Shown: in pieces, positions 29,601-41,756 of the stretch
How positions within the stretch are numbered: position 1 is the stretch's first letter
How the letters are laid out: the number at the start of each line of letters is the position of its first letter
Source of the DNA: Ophryocystis elektroscirrha
Taxonomy: Eukaryota > Apicomplexa > Conoidasida > Neogregarinorida > Ophryocystidae
NCBI GenBank assembly: GCA_030141585.1
Contig: JAQIFP010000020.1
Span: 6,405-61,547, forward strand
Direction of reading: 5' to 3'
Length of the DNA stretch: 55,143 nucleotides
Program-made: the position numbers and the translations under genes
Notes under the pieces: generated by a model
Seen by the model: only the letters and a program-made list of their open reading frames with translations
What the model was told of the DNA's origin: nothing
The model's database searches: none

Positions 29601-31559
29601 TAACCTTATAGGCTGAAATTTAGGTATTTTTCCTTTAGCGGAACCCAAAGTTATTTCATTAATATCGATCCAGCCTATACTAAATAAGTTATTTATACTA
29701 GTTTTTGTTTGTAAATTTTTGAAATTTAGTCTATTTTTTAACAATTCCCAAGCAACTAAATTTGCAATGTTATTCTCGGACTCTGATAAATATATTGTTT
29801 TGAAAAAATATTTGTTTTTGGAAATTTTCAAACAATGTTTCGGATAGTTTTTTGTTTTTATCAAATGACGTTGGGGAACCAAAAACTTTTCGTATTTTTC
29901 TATTTTAGGAGTTTCTGTATTGTATTTTGAGTGAAAGATGTGCATCAAACTTTCGTTTATTCCTGTAGTAGATCCATTATTTAATAATTGACTGAAAATC
30001 ATTTTTGCCAATTTCAATGGTTTTTTCTGTAAAAAAATTTGTATATTTTTAGAGGATATATTGACATTGAAAGATGCAGAGAGATAAGATACATCACATG
30101 CAAATATTACATGAAAAGGAATTAAATTATTTTGAATATCACCCGCCTTTATTAATTTTTTATATATATCGATATCAATATCCAAAGTTTCACATAATGG
30201 TAATTCATCAATATTATTTATAGAGATATTATTTAATAAGCTTAATTCTTTGTTACCATAAGTACTAGTTAATAATTTAATAATGCAATTATTTATTGTG
30301 GGTAAATTTGGTATCCAAGCGGAATATATATCAATGTCGTTCCATAATTGTAATGAAAGCATATCTATCGTTAGAGACAAGTCCCTATATGGGGCTGGTA
30401 TCAATTTAGTAGCATTTATATTTTGTAAAAATATTACTACAGCGCTATTATCTGTTACATTGGAGCGCAGTTTCCATGGGCGGTAAGGTTCGAAAATTAA
30501 AGCTGTCTTTATAATTTCGTCAGATCTATTGAATGGTTTACAAATTATAAACAAATTTGATATTACAAAACTAATCGATGATTGATGTGTAACTTGAGCT
30601 GGCAATTCCAAATCAGGCCAATTGGCTCCTTTATAATTTGATGAATAATATGCTTGTACACCTTCTCTACCGTAAAAACTTCTATTATTTTGTAAAAATA
30701 ACTTTTTTTGACATTCTTGCAGCAAATGCCATTTTTCTATACTGTAATTTGATTCATTTGATATGTGCATTTTAGGAATCAAATTCTCAAATACCTGGAA
30801 TCAAGCATAGTTTGAGACTAAACTTAGTAAAACGCTAGACTACTGATATTGCCGTAAATCTATATAATAAATAAAGTTTATTCTTGACTAATATTAAGAA
30901 TATTTATATATCTATAAACTATACAAATATGCTGCACTTTGTCTATCTAAGATTGCAATTTTATATAAAGTAAACTTTTAACTTACGATATCCACAACAT
31001 CTTTAATTTTTGTCCATCTATCGAATATTGCTGATAGTATTGCAATATTTGAAGCAGATATTACAATATGTTGATTGTCAAATTTCAGCAAAACTTCATT
31101 TGATGTTATTTTACATAAAAAAGCATATTTTGCTTTGTTTGAAGTATCACAGCATTTATTAGACGGAAACAATATATAGTTGCTATGTTCGTTGGTGTTC
31201 TTGTGTAGTATACTGCATTCTGAATCGTGAATATTTGTCAAATTTGAATAAATAACCCCATATTCCATCAATTTATCTAAAAAAAAAAAGTTATTGAATA
31301 AAGATAGTACTGACAAGCATTAACAAGTTCTATATATATATATATAGTATTTATATATAATACTTATAAATCGATTCATATTTGAATACTATAGACACGT
31401 ATATTTCATAAAATTGTTCATCTATATAAAATATATATATATACATATATGCGTTTATAAATTTATTATCAATAAATTATGTATATCGTTTCATATAATT
31501 AGATTATATTACCAGAATGTTATAAATAATGGTTTTAAAGTTTACGCATACATATACAC

Positions 31560-31601
<42 letters not shown>

Positions 31602-32960
31602 ATATGAATAATTATAATGATAATATCTTGATAAATATGGATAATTAGACTATTTTATATATTTATTCTTACCGATACCAGAGAATCTTCTACCTAGATA
31701 AAACGACTGTATTTTTATTGTAAACCCTAGTCTCTCGCTACCAAAAGAACCAGACTTAGTTTGAGAAAAATTTACAGGCCCTTTTGAAACAGACATAGAA
31801 CGTGCTTCAGTTTGAGCAATAAAGCCGTACTTAGTAAGAAAACTGAATTGGTTAATGGTTAACAGTAAAGTAAAACTTTCATCTTCAACTTCAATCTTGG
31901 AAGAATTTGAAAGCATTAAATGTTTATCCTTTTGTCGATTTGTAGAAGATTTTCTTGAGCTCTACGAGGTATTCATTATATAATGTTAATAATACTGATA
32001 TTATAAATCTATGCATATATTATTATTTATTTATTTGCGTTTTCTATATAATATAAGTAGCTCGGTTATCATAACAGCTTATAAGACATTAATAAATGGA
32101 TAACACTATTAAATAAAGACATGCTTGTTACAAATTTGACAGCTATACAGTATTAATGATTATTAAGACATATGTGTGTACAAAAATATTTTTGGTATGT
32201 GCTTACTCCTACTTTACTGTAAGATTTTCGAGTAGGCAAATAAGAACACAGTATATGTATTTTGGTGATTTCAAGATCAACATGAAAACTTCCTTTAGCT
32301 GTTGTAAACTCAGTAAGTTCGCTTTCAACTTCAGATGGCATCAATATATCACTTGCAGTGTCTAACGAGTGTTTCGGTAATGTCGGATTAAGCCATTTTT
32401 TTGCTTGATTTTTTCCCGCAGACCATAATTTATTCCCCACAGAATTTGTAACGGTAGATATATTATTGTATAAAGCTTGAAGTTTGACTAAATTNNNNNN
32501 NNNNNNNNNNNNNNNNNNNNNNNNNNNNNNNNNNNNNNNNNNNNNNNNNNNNNNNNNNNNNNNNNNNNNNNNNNNNNNNNNNNNNNNNNNNNNNATAGAT
32601 AAATCTTCATCGTAAGCATTTAACTGATTTTGTAATACCTGCAGTATAAATTAATTTCTTTATTTATTACTTTTTTATTAGAACCAAAAGTTTGATAGTT
32701 GTTGCTTATCATACAATTTATGTATTTATATACCAGCTTCACATAGACGGAATGAATTTTAATAAGACGAATGCAGTACGGTGAATACCAATTTTGCTTG
32801 ACATTTCGGAGAGCTTGTAAGTATTTAATAGATTCCACAGCTTTTTTCCATCGCGAATGGCGTTTTTCCACAAAGTCGTATGGTATATACGCAATAGATC
32901 TAAAAGAAAGTTAAAAAACACTTCAATTGCTGTAAATAAATATATATATTGATTGTATAG

Positions 32961-33001
<41 letters not shown>

Positions 33002-34232
33002 CCTATCAATATATACTTATAGGTAAATATATTTTTGTACTTATATATATATATATATGTATATATTAATATATTTACATTGTGTTTAGAAAAGCGTTCC
33101 AATGCTCAATAAATTCTGATAATACGCTAAATATTTCAAGTATTTGAGTTGAAAAATTAATTGTCAGTTCTTCTTTTCTAGTATTTAAAACAATGGTTCC
33201 ATTGGACTCAGCTAAATTGAAGATTTGAGTTTGAATGACAGCTAATGTTAGATTAGTAAACAATTAATTCATACTAGGGCGAATAATATAATTATTGTTG
33301 TCTTTACGGAGCTTTGTAATCAAATGTTTTATTTTATCTGAAAAATAAATGATTGCCGATGATCAAATTGTTGTACATTTGATTTATCCAATTGGAATAG
33401 ATTTAAATGAGTGTAAAATACATTTAAAAAAAGATATATGGAAACATTTTCGTTATCAACTTAACAAAGGTTAAATATAGATTTTACATTATTTTTAATT
33501 TTCATGAAGTTTATGCATACATTTTCACATAATTTTAAATAATACAATTTTCGTAAAAATTGTTTCTGTTCTATATAACTGCTCAACATACTTACGAGAT
33601 GAATTGTTTGGTTTAAAATTATTATAAGAACTGTATACACGTATTCTTTTAGGAACAACAATTGGATTTTGGATCCACGATTTCTCAGGCAGCTGGGTTA
33701 AACAAGCTTCGAATACAGTATCATTTATTTTTTTCAAAGATCCTGAGATTCTTTATAAAAGATGTGTAATATAATACCACACGGCAAACTGTATTGAGCA
33801 TTTTCAGGTTTCTTTTCATGTGAAATACTATTAAAGTTGAGGTATATTGCAAAACCAGATATTATATGCTTTACTGTGTCTGTTACTAAATCCGAATAAT
33901 TAGGGGCATTTGCAGGAGCGTTTGACTTTAAATTGATTATAGCGTTTTGCGAAGCATTTTTAGACAGTAATAAAAATGCAATACATATTCCAATTGAAAA
34001 AGGAACTTTACTAAAAGTAGGGCCACTATAAATTTGTATGTGAACATTACTGATAGGTTATGTTTGATAATAAAAAAAAAATACCGTATTGACACTTTCA
34101 AACGAGCCAGTATCCATCCGTACAAATTCCGCCGTATAAATTGAGGCAAATAGTACGTTTGTTTATAGGAGGTAGAAGTCTGTATAGAAATGTTTTTGAA
34201 ATATAAACAGTATAATTACCATGAAAACCACG

Positions 34233-34267
<35 letters not shown>

Positions 34268-35300
34268 TTATATTACTGAAATAATTACATAGATAAATTA
34301 ATACAGCATAAATTTTTGCTAGAAAATGCTTATTACAAAACATTACCGTATATTGGCTGAACTGATTGTGATCTACTGTTTGTATGAGCTTAGTCATAAA
34401 ATTATCGATTATTTTTTTTCGCAACTTTAGTTCTATTTCTCTGGTTTTTTCGAAATCCCATTCTTTATGGCTTATGGGGGCTAATTAATATTAAAACTTC
34501 TAGTAAACTTACTAACGCATATATTAACATTCTCTAAATGTATTTCTATAGAGTCTGTGCTTTTCACTAAATTCCAGGGTATAATAAGTCTCAATTGACC
34601 AATATTGCCTATTTGTCCCAAATTATTTATGTGATGACGTCACGTCATACAAATTATTAATGCATATATACGTGTATAATAAATAGTTCAACATATATAT
34701 TAGTAAAAATATTTATTAAAGGCTTACTATTTAGTAAATTATTTAGATCAAAAAATTTATATACTATACATAAGAATATATATATAAAATGCAAGCACTA
34801 ATTATATAACAATTTATTTCTTATAACCATATATTTCTAGCATATGTATACATGAACAACCTGCATAATTACAATATTACGCAGAAATGTATTTTACAGT
34901 ATTATGTTATTAATAATATTATTAATAACATATTAAGTAATTATAATATTGATACATGCAACATCTATATATACATACTATATTCATATATATAGTATAT
35001 TACATATTCTGTATGAATTAAATATATTGTGGAATACATGAATAAAAAAAATAATTATCTAAACAACATGTATTTATTAATATCATTAATTAACTTTTGA
35101 TACCATAAGATATTAGAAATGGAAGGTTCCATGAGTCCCTAATATAGTAGGCATTAATCTGAAGATTTCTCCAATTTGAGCCCTTTTGGAAGTAAATTAT
35201 AAATATCTCAATGTACCTCGGTTTGATCTAAACTATTGGCTACAACAAATTCCTCCAAAAAAGATTTTATAAATGATGCTAAGTAATTAGCAAGAGACAT
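17706..35300 (-). CDS. VPS13: VPS13-family bridge-like lipid transfer protein
   Basis: A 17.6-kb gene with many exons. The first exon, 35300-35217, encodes [21 protein letters not shown] later exon (about 34620-34512) holds the diagnostic chorein segment [15 protein letters not shown]. Long open exons follow at about 30782-28950, 28259-27470, 24308-23660, 22709-21670, 21336-20120 and 19589-18870. Around 22.0-21.9 kb is the adaptor-binding (SHR-BD) signature [22 protein letters not shown]13 proteins form a hydrophobic groove that moves phospholipids between organelle membranes at contact sites. I place the stop at 17706-17708. A 36-nt intron with a perfect GTAAGT donor there could instead extend the protein to 17613, antisense to the RNPS1 3' end. 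A 100-N gap interrupts the gene, so the full length is unknown; I estimate over 4,000 residues. Many internal junctions were not resolved. Confidence 0.85.
19640..19740. repeat. (AAT)n trinucleotide repeat in a VPS13 intron
   Basis: Imperfect aat/taa trinucleotides in the intron upstream of the exon starting at 19589. Confidence 0.85.
28797..28940. repeat. (TA)n-TGTG microsatellite in VPS13
   Basis: Blocks of (ta)n separated by tgtg, about eight rounds. The apparent protein extension rich in Ile-Tyr-Thr-His here is repeat translation. The real exon probably ends at a splice site near 28950. Confidence 0.85.
32495..32594. other. Assembly gap (100 N)
   Basis: Exactly 100 N, a conventional placeholder of unknown true size, inside the VPS13 gene between exons ending near 32440 and starting near 32635. 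Coding sequence may be missing. Confidence 0.99.
34903..34932. repeat. 30-bp perfect AT palindrome
   Basis: Two 15-nt arms (tatgttattaataat and its reverse complement) meet without a spacer. It lies in a VPS13 intron near the 5' end. Confidence 0.85.
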
Positions 35301-35490
35301 AAATCATTGCAATATATATCCGATTTTTTGATATCTGTCCACTTATTTTATTTATGTAGATTTTCATATATTTATGCAGTTGTAATAATCGTTACATTTT
35401 TTTTTCATAATTTGTCTGCAAAAAAAAAAGAAATCTATATAATAGATCAATTAAAAAAAAAAGATTCTTATTTGCAAACTTATAAAATTT

Positions 35491-36662
35491 TTAATTACTT
35501 AAAACGTAATGTAAATAACTAATTATTGGTATAGCAGCGTTATCCCATTCTCCAGCTATGGCTTCTGTGGTAGTTGCAGCGTAGGCTATAAGTAAAATCA
35601 AAGGTATATTATTTTCATATAATGATATTGATATTATACTAGTTAAGAAAAAAATTATAGATCCCAAAACCTGAAACAATCTTAGTTTTTAATTATAATT
35701 TATGCCATGATGTAAATGCGGGATTACAAACATAAATAACATTTAAATTATAATCAGGTCATTTAATAAATCAATTTGAAAATTTATAATAATGCTTACT
35801 GATTTATTATTCATAATTTTTGGGGAATTTACAGAGCTTCCAATTAATGCAGCTAAAGGATCGGCAAAAAACATTGGAGCTAGGTAAATATATGGAATTT
35901 CAAAATAAGTCCAAAAAAACACAACAACAGCAAACGCAATAATTCCTCTATCATTTTCTTTAGTGATTCTAAAAACACATTAAGCTAATAAATAATTTAC
36001 TTTTTTGCCGCACTAAACGTAGTCAATGGTAGAACAAAACATAAAATGAAAACCAATATTCGTACAGATGGATTTTCAACGTCTGACGTATACAGTATCA
36101 ATCCGCTTATAAGATGGGTAAGTTTTCTGAGAAATTAACTATTTTCGTTTCAAAAATATTTGAGTTTTATATTTTTGAATATGTTTAATACAAGTATATT
36201 TAAATTATGATATTTTGTGTAATGATCTAGACAAAACTTTACCAATAAGTACTTACTACTTAAACTTCTATATCTAGTAGTTAATTATATCAAAACAGAT
36301 GGTTATCTGTGTATTTAGCGCTCTCTGCATAATTGATGCATCATGTGGACTTGAAGCAAAGTAAATAAGTCAATATATTTATATAACAAATGTATATGAA
36401 TTCATTGAATATATACTTTAAGTGTATTAAACATAATTAAAACTGGTCAAATCTTTTTATTTAATAATTAATAATACTCAGTGCTAGGGGATGTGTAGTA
36501 GTTTTTATTAGTGTGTATAATTTCTAATATTTAAGTGTAATGGGTCGAAGTATAATAAATGTATTCTAATAATTACCTTGATGGAAAAGAAGTAAAAAAT
36601 TTAGTGTTCTCTACTACAATAAACCAAATAATACAGACTAGTAATATAAGCACAGGATCCAT
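35491..36662 (-). CDS. Phytol/farnesol kinase-like membrane enzyme (VTE5/DGK1/dolichol-kinase superfamily)
   Basis: The start exon 36662-36577 encodes MDPVLILLVCIIWFIVVEN. Later exons run from 36349, from about 36125 to 36003, from about 35969 to 35801, and from about 35670 to 35491. Superfamily signatures are visible: MFFADPLAALIGSSV followed by a Lys-rich loop (MNNKSVLGSI), like the GD-x2-A...G...K-S-x2-G motif of polyprenol kinases, and TTTEAIAGEWDNAAIPIIS, like the terminal E-A...DN-x2-(V/I)P motif. At about 220 residues with several hydrophobic spans it is the size of phytol or farnesol kinases, not of full dolichol kinases. These CTP-dependent enzymes phosphorylate isoprenoid alcohols (or diacylglycerol in yeast DGK1). 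Substrate is unknown here. The end of exon 2 (about 36290) is unresolved. Confidence 0.65.
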
Positions 36663-37043
36663 TTAATTTATACGCAGTATCTATAATAATCTAAAAATCA
36701 AATAAATTTTGTGTTTAACTTGTATAAAAGCAATTTCACAGTAAAGCTAATGTAAAAATGACAGGGAAACACAGTTTTACAACATAAAAAGAATTAATAT
36801 CAGTTCTTGTATAGTTACCTAAATAATCTATTGAACTTTATACGATTAACAAAAATAGAGTTCTTATACCTGTTTACAGTGGATTATTATAATTTTTATT
36901 TATTTATATTTATTTACATATCTTTGGTGTAATTCGGTCAGTAAAAAAGAATTATTTATCTATAGAAATATATTTGCGCAATCACTATAGATAAATAATT
37001 CTTATTAAATTATTAAGTAATAATTTTATAATAAAACAAAAAA
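36663..37043. promoter_or_regulatory. Divergent spacer with a perfect inverted repeat
   Basis: About 380 bp between the kinase-like gene (-) and ASNSD1 (+). It must hold both promoters. The inverted repeat at 36947-37003 is listed separately. Confidence 0.5.
36947..37003. repeat. 19-bp perfect inverted repeat, 19-nt loop
   Basis: Arm aagaattatttatctatag at 36947-36965 is the exact reverse complement of 36985-37003, around the spacer aaatatatttgcgcaatca. It ends 40 bp before the ASNSD1 ATG, so it is probably in the 5' leader or core promoter. RNA from it would form a 19-bp hairpin. Confidence 0.9.
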
Positions 37044-39486
37044 ATGAACGATTTTTTTTTCCTTTGTTATAATAAAAAATCTAATTTAACATCGCAATCG
37101 GGAATAACTTATGAACTAGCTTCAAACTGGAAACTTTCAATACCAAAGAATTCAGGAAATGCGTTACAATATACGAATAAAACATCAGATAATAGTATAA
37201 TTTATTCCGAAGGACTTGTTGCGTTTAACACACACAATTGCGTGGAAGAAGATTCAATTCACTACCAAAAAATTTTATCCAAATTACAAAGTGGTGAATT
37301 AGAAGGACCCAGTACAATGCATATATCTTCAAGAACTCCTAAAACTGTTTTTATTTATATTGACGCTCCTTATTTTCAAATATGGGTTTTTCCAGACTGT
37401 TTTGGACGCCAAACACTGAAAATCTACGCGGACAATAATTGTTTTACTTTTAAACATAGTCATACAGAAATTAATGATAACAACTTAATTTTGCCTAGTG
37501 ATGGATATTTCATGGTTCAGCTTCCAATTCTCTCAGCAATACTGCAGCAATTTCGTTCATGTAATTAATTATATTTACTCTATCGAAATTGCAAGCGTTT
37601 AAATAGCTTAGGCGTATTAATTTAATTACTTTTATTAATATAATAGTGAAAATACTATACGTCCACTTATGTATGAAATTTGCACATTATAATATATTGT
37701 TACATATTTAATTTTATAATTTTTAATTACTTATTTTATATAACTCTATAGAAAAAAAATTTACTTATTATATTGAGTTTATTTATAAAGCTACATATAC
37801 GAATCTATGTTTTATACAGATCTTTACAAAATTATACACAGGAGTAATTTATATTAGCTAAATAATTTTTATTATTTTACTTTGTAAGATGTACTTTTTC
37901 TTTTAGCAGAAAAATATGAATTATCTGAGCCAGAGGAAATAAAGAAGGTATTTTCCGATAAGTTTCTCTGGAAGTTCTTCAAACATAAACGTGAGATTTT
38001 ATATATAAAAGAGGATCCAAGCGATACTGTATATACATTACTAAAGGCTTCCGTTGAAAAAATGTTGTTATTCACCGTTTCTAAAACAGTAAAAACTAAA
38101 TAAAATATATATGTACAGATTTTTGTGGCATTTTCTGGTGGCATAGACTGCACAATACTTGTGCTGATTTTGATGGAAATTCTTTCTTCAGAATACAGCA
38201 TTTTATTGATTAATGGATCTTGTGGTCGGAACGCAGATAATACAACAGACAGAATAAACGGAAATACGACGTAAGATATCATTTTATAATTCACGTAATA
38301 GTTACGCCTTTCTACAAAAAATGAACCCTGTTTGCAAGCTCATATATTTACCTGTCAACATAGATTTAGGTAAAAATTGTAATCTATTTATTTGTATTTA
38401 TTGTAATATAATTGATAATTGTAAAAAAAAATTATACTGACATAAAGAAAGATAAACTATCATATAAATATATGGAATAACGTATATTATTCATTCATGA
38501 ACCATTCTATAGTTGAGTGTATACAAAATAAGCTTACAATTATCAACTGAGTATTATTGGAACTTTTATTTTCCCACGTATTTAACATAATTGCCGAAAA
38601 ACATTGTACTCGTATGAATACAATGCAATAAATAGAAAAACAATTACGCAAAATAACTTTAGATGATTTGAACAGCAACTCAACAAAAATTAAAGGCTTA
38701 GCTGGAAGTTCAGTTATGGAATACACTTTAACAGCTTTTTTATATTTGTTAGCTAAGAAAGCACGTATTGAACTTGAAAAAAAATACATTGGTTAGCTCA
38801 CTCTATTATTTAATGAATATTAGGGGATATCACAATTACAAATAAAGAAAGCGTTACATCTAACAATGATCTTCTTTTTTCTGGACAAGGAGCTGACGAG
38901 ATGTTTGGAGGGTATTCCAAGTATTTCACAAAGTTTAACTCTTTTTCTTTTGAAAGTTTACGGAATCAAATGCAACGGTAAAAAAAAAAAACCATGAACT
39001 TCTAGAATATATATCCACTAAAATACTATTTATTTAGAAATATGCTTTTTATAGTAAACAAAATGTGTTCTATGTATGGCTAAGTCAGAATTAATCTAAA
39101 TTATACAAAACTTCTAACATGTATATTTTTTTTTAGGGATTTAGCTACTGTTATATGTGAAGGAGCTCTCAGAGATGAAGGAGCAGCTGAAGCTGCAGGT
39201 TACTCATTGAAACTCCCATATTTATCACAAGACGTACAATTTAAATTAATAAAATATCTTAAATTAGCTTATTAACTTTACTTCAAGTCTTCCCGTACAG
39301 TTACTGTTCAAAAATAACGAAACTAAAGCTATATTACGTGATATTCTACGGAAGAAACAATTTTACGACGGTGCAAATATGAGAAAAACTGCTGCGCAAT
39401 TCGGCTCTAAAATGTCCCGTTTAGTGTCAGAAAGTATTGGATTGAGTTCTCGAAAAACAAAAGGCTACCACACAATGCCTTCATAA
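37044..39486 (+). CDS. ASNSD1: ASNSD1-like asparagine synthetase domain protein
   Basis: Nine exons (37044-37560, 37907-38088, 38119-38270, 38302-38369, 38533-38577, 38636-38791, 38824-38977, 39137-39266, 39301-39486) join to 529 residues. The glutaminase-like N-terminal half lacks the catalytic Cys2 (it opens MNDFFF) but keeps FGRQTLKIYADNN, like human FGRRSLLWHF. The synthetase half has the PP-loop AFSGGIDCTILVL (Cys for the usual Ser), FSGQGADEMFGGYSKY, GYSLKLPYLSQD and KTAAQFGSKMSRL, all matching ASNSD1 and separating it from true asparagine synthetase. Function of ASNSD1 is not settled. The last intron, 39267-39300, seems to start with GC. Exon 5 is the weakest part of the model, though the total frame closes only with it. 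Confidence 0.85.
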
Positions 39487-39707
39487 GAATTTATGTGTTA
39501 TTTCAATATATACTTTCTTATTATGTTTAATGCATAAAAATCAAGTTTTTCAGAAAAAAGGTTTAATATCTTTATGAAAATCAGTAATCTTTCCTAATGA
39601 AAATACTTAACTTAATTTCTTTGTTAAAATAACCGGCAAAAAACCTGAAATATCTTAATGTTTTATTATTCCGGCTTCAAGATATGGTAGCTGATTTTTT
39701 TTTTTAA

Positions 39708-41464
39708 ATGAAAAGTGAAGGCTCTTTGTAAGTGAAAAAAAAAAAGGTTTATTTTTTATTTCATTAGACGGAAATTTATACCTTCCGATAAATCTCTAAC
39801 GGAAAATGAGGACATATTGGATATAATAAAATCTTTGAGAACAATTAATTCAAAATATACAATTCAAGAAGCATATAATCAAACAGCACAGTATTTAGAC
39901 ACTTCTTTGGATATCTCACCTCTATTTTCATCCCCTGTTAGTAAAACTAAATGTCAGTCATGCGGATTTTCACTAAATCGATCGGTACATGTAATCAAGC
40001 ATCCTTTATGGAGAGACTACATTATATGCGTCAACTGTATGAAGTCTCCTAAATGTGTATGCTGTGAAAGAAGGAATGGAACCAAGTAATTATCTTTTTT
40101 TTTTTTTATTTGTTTTAGGAGTTTTTATATACACTATAAAAAAAAATTAGGAAAATTCAAGTTAAGAAGAATAGGAAATCATACAAATAGAGCTCCTTTA
40201 TATATATGTAGTCATTGCTGTTCTGTTGGTGTTATTGAAAGACCAAAAGATATTCCAATGTCTCCTATCCTCCAATTTTTCACAAATTATTTCAATCTGT
40301 CATTCAACTGGCTCCCGCAAAGTTCTTTTTTTGTCATAAAAAAAGATGATTGTGTGCCTCCTGAAAACTCAAAAAATATTCCCATAATACTTTGCGATAT
40401 TCACGATTTATGCATTCCGCGCGGCAATTCATGGCAGTCTCAAAAAGTTAGCTGGGCAGAGCATTTGATTTTTGGGAAATGCCATTGCGTTAGGCACAGC
40501 TCAAAAACATCCAATCAGGATGATCAAAAAATAGAGTTTACTAAGCACTCCTTCATTCGAGTTATGTCAGAAAAAAAATATACCTTATTTGCCAAAAATA
40601 TCAAAATGTGTGACGTTCCAAAAAACCCCGTATATTCAACAGAGGCTCTTATAAAGAAGCCAATAGTTAATGAGCCATCAAAAGATTTTAAAGAAAGAAT
40701 TAGCAAGCTTCTAACTGTTAAAAATATATTTCTTGTCAGTTGTCTTCCTCATTGTGTTACCATAGCAACATTATTACATGAAATGGTTCACGCTTATTTA
40801 TTTCTTTCGGGTAAATATATTTATAATTCTGAATTTTCACAAAATAATTAATTAATTAAAAATATTGGAAAAAATACATTAATTAAAAAACGAAATTTAT
40901 TTTAATTTAATAGTTGTTCAATATTTTTATTAATTATAAACCCGTATTTTTTTAACAATTTTTGTGTTTTTTTTTTTAGACAAAAAATTAAATTATCAAG
41001 TTGAAGAAGGATTATGCAATGCAGTTTCCTTGTGCTATTTATTATCTGATATTCAATCTATCTCCCGACAAATAAAAAAAATAAAACATGCCATTAATAA
41101 TTGCATTTTACCAGAAAATAATTTTGATGTCAAAGAAGATTCTAGTATAACTAAAATAATATCAAATACGTACCCTGAAGAATATAGTCAGTTTCAGTTA
41201 TGTATGACAACCAATTCTTGTAAAAATGATCACTCTAAGTCTAAAGGAAAAAATTTCATATATTTCTGCGAGCAGTCGAAGTTGACAATATTAGAATTGT
41301 GTCTAGAAAAATTGATATTGCGCTATAATTTGAGCAAGTTCAGATTTATGAGAATAACTTATGGGGATTCAGTACAGCATATTGCAGCGACTCTAATATT
41401 ACCGTTTTTATTGAAGCATGACTTCAAGAAAATTTTAGAGCTGCTTATTATAAAGAAAGATTAG
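39708..41464 (+). CDS. DA1-like LIM metallopeptidase
   Basis: Exons 39708-39727, 39768-40085, 40119-40810 and 40980-41464 join to 504 residues. Residues 69-106 form a LIM/zinc region: CQSCGFSLNRSVHVIKHPLW, IICVNC, then CVCCERRNG. This matches the LIM-like part of plant DA1 (HPFW...RCCSCER). A further Cys pair is in APLYICSHCCS. The peptidase has HEMVHAYLFL (zinc ligands His333 and His337, catalytic Glu334) and QVEEGLCNAV (third ligand near Glu352/353), equal to DA1 HEMMHAW...VEEGICQV. The C-terminal YGDSVQHIAATLIL matches the last DA1 block. DA1 peptidases are activated by ubiquitination and limit organ growth in plants. The ubiquitin-interacting motifs and first LIM domain of plant DA1 are not visible here. 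I call the family with high confidence; cellular role is unknown. Confidence 0.85.
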
Positions 41465-41756
41465 TAATATATATGTACTGATCAGTTTAATGTATGTATA
41501 TTGAACATTGGTAGGAGTTTTTCTTCTATATGTTTGAATCTACAATCATAATATGCGGATTGTATCTTTATTATTATTGCACATCTGTATGTAACTAAAG
41601 TGCGTTTTTAGTATTAAATTATATAATTTTTTTTTTTTAATAAGTTTGACAATAATATTTTCGTATATGGTATATTTATAGAGTAGTAAAAAACAATATT
41701 TAAGAGCTGTTTAATTTTTTTTTTTTTTTTTATAACAGAATTAATAATAGGTATGA

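Noticed and set aside
38500..38640. In-frame TGA near 38547 as evidence that ASNSD1 is a pseudogene or uses recoding
   Set aside because: A model with acceptor at 38532 and a 58-nt intron (38578-38635) avoids it and closes the frame of the whole gene; it still needs RNA support.
39817..41464. SprT/Spartan protease as identity of the HExxH gene
   Set aside because: The LIM-like CVCCER block and the VEEGLC segment after the HExxH match DA1, not SprT.
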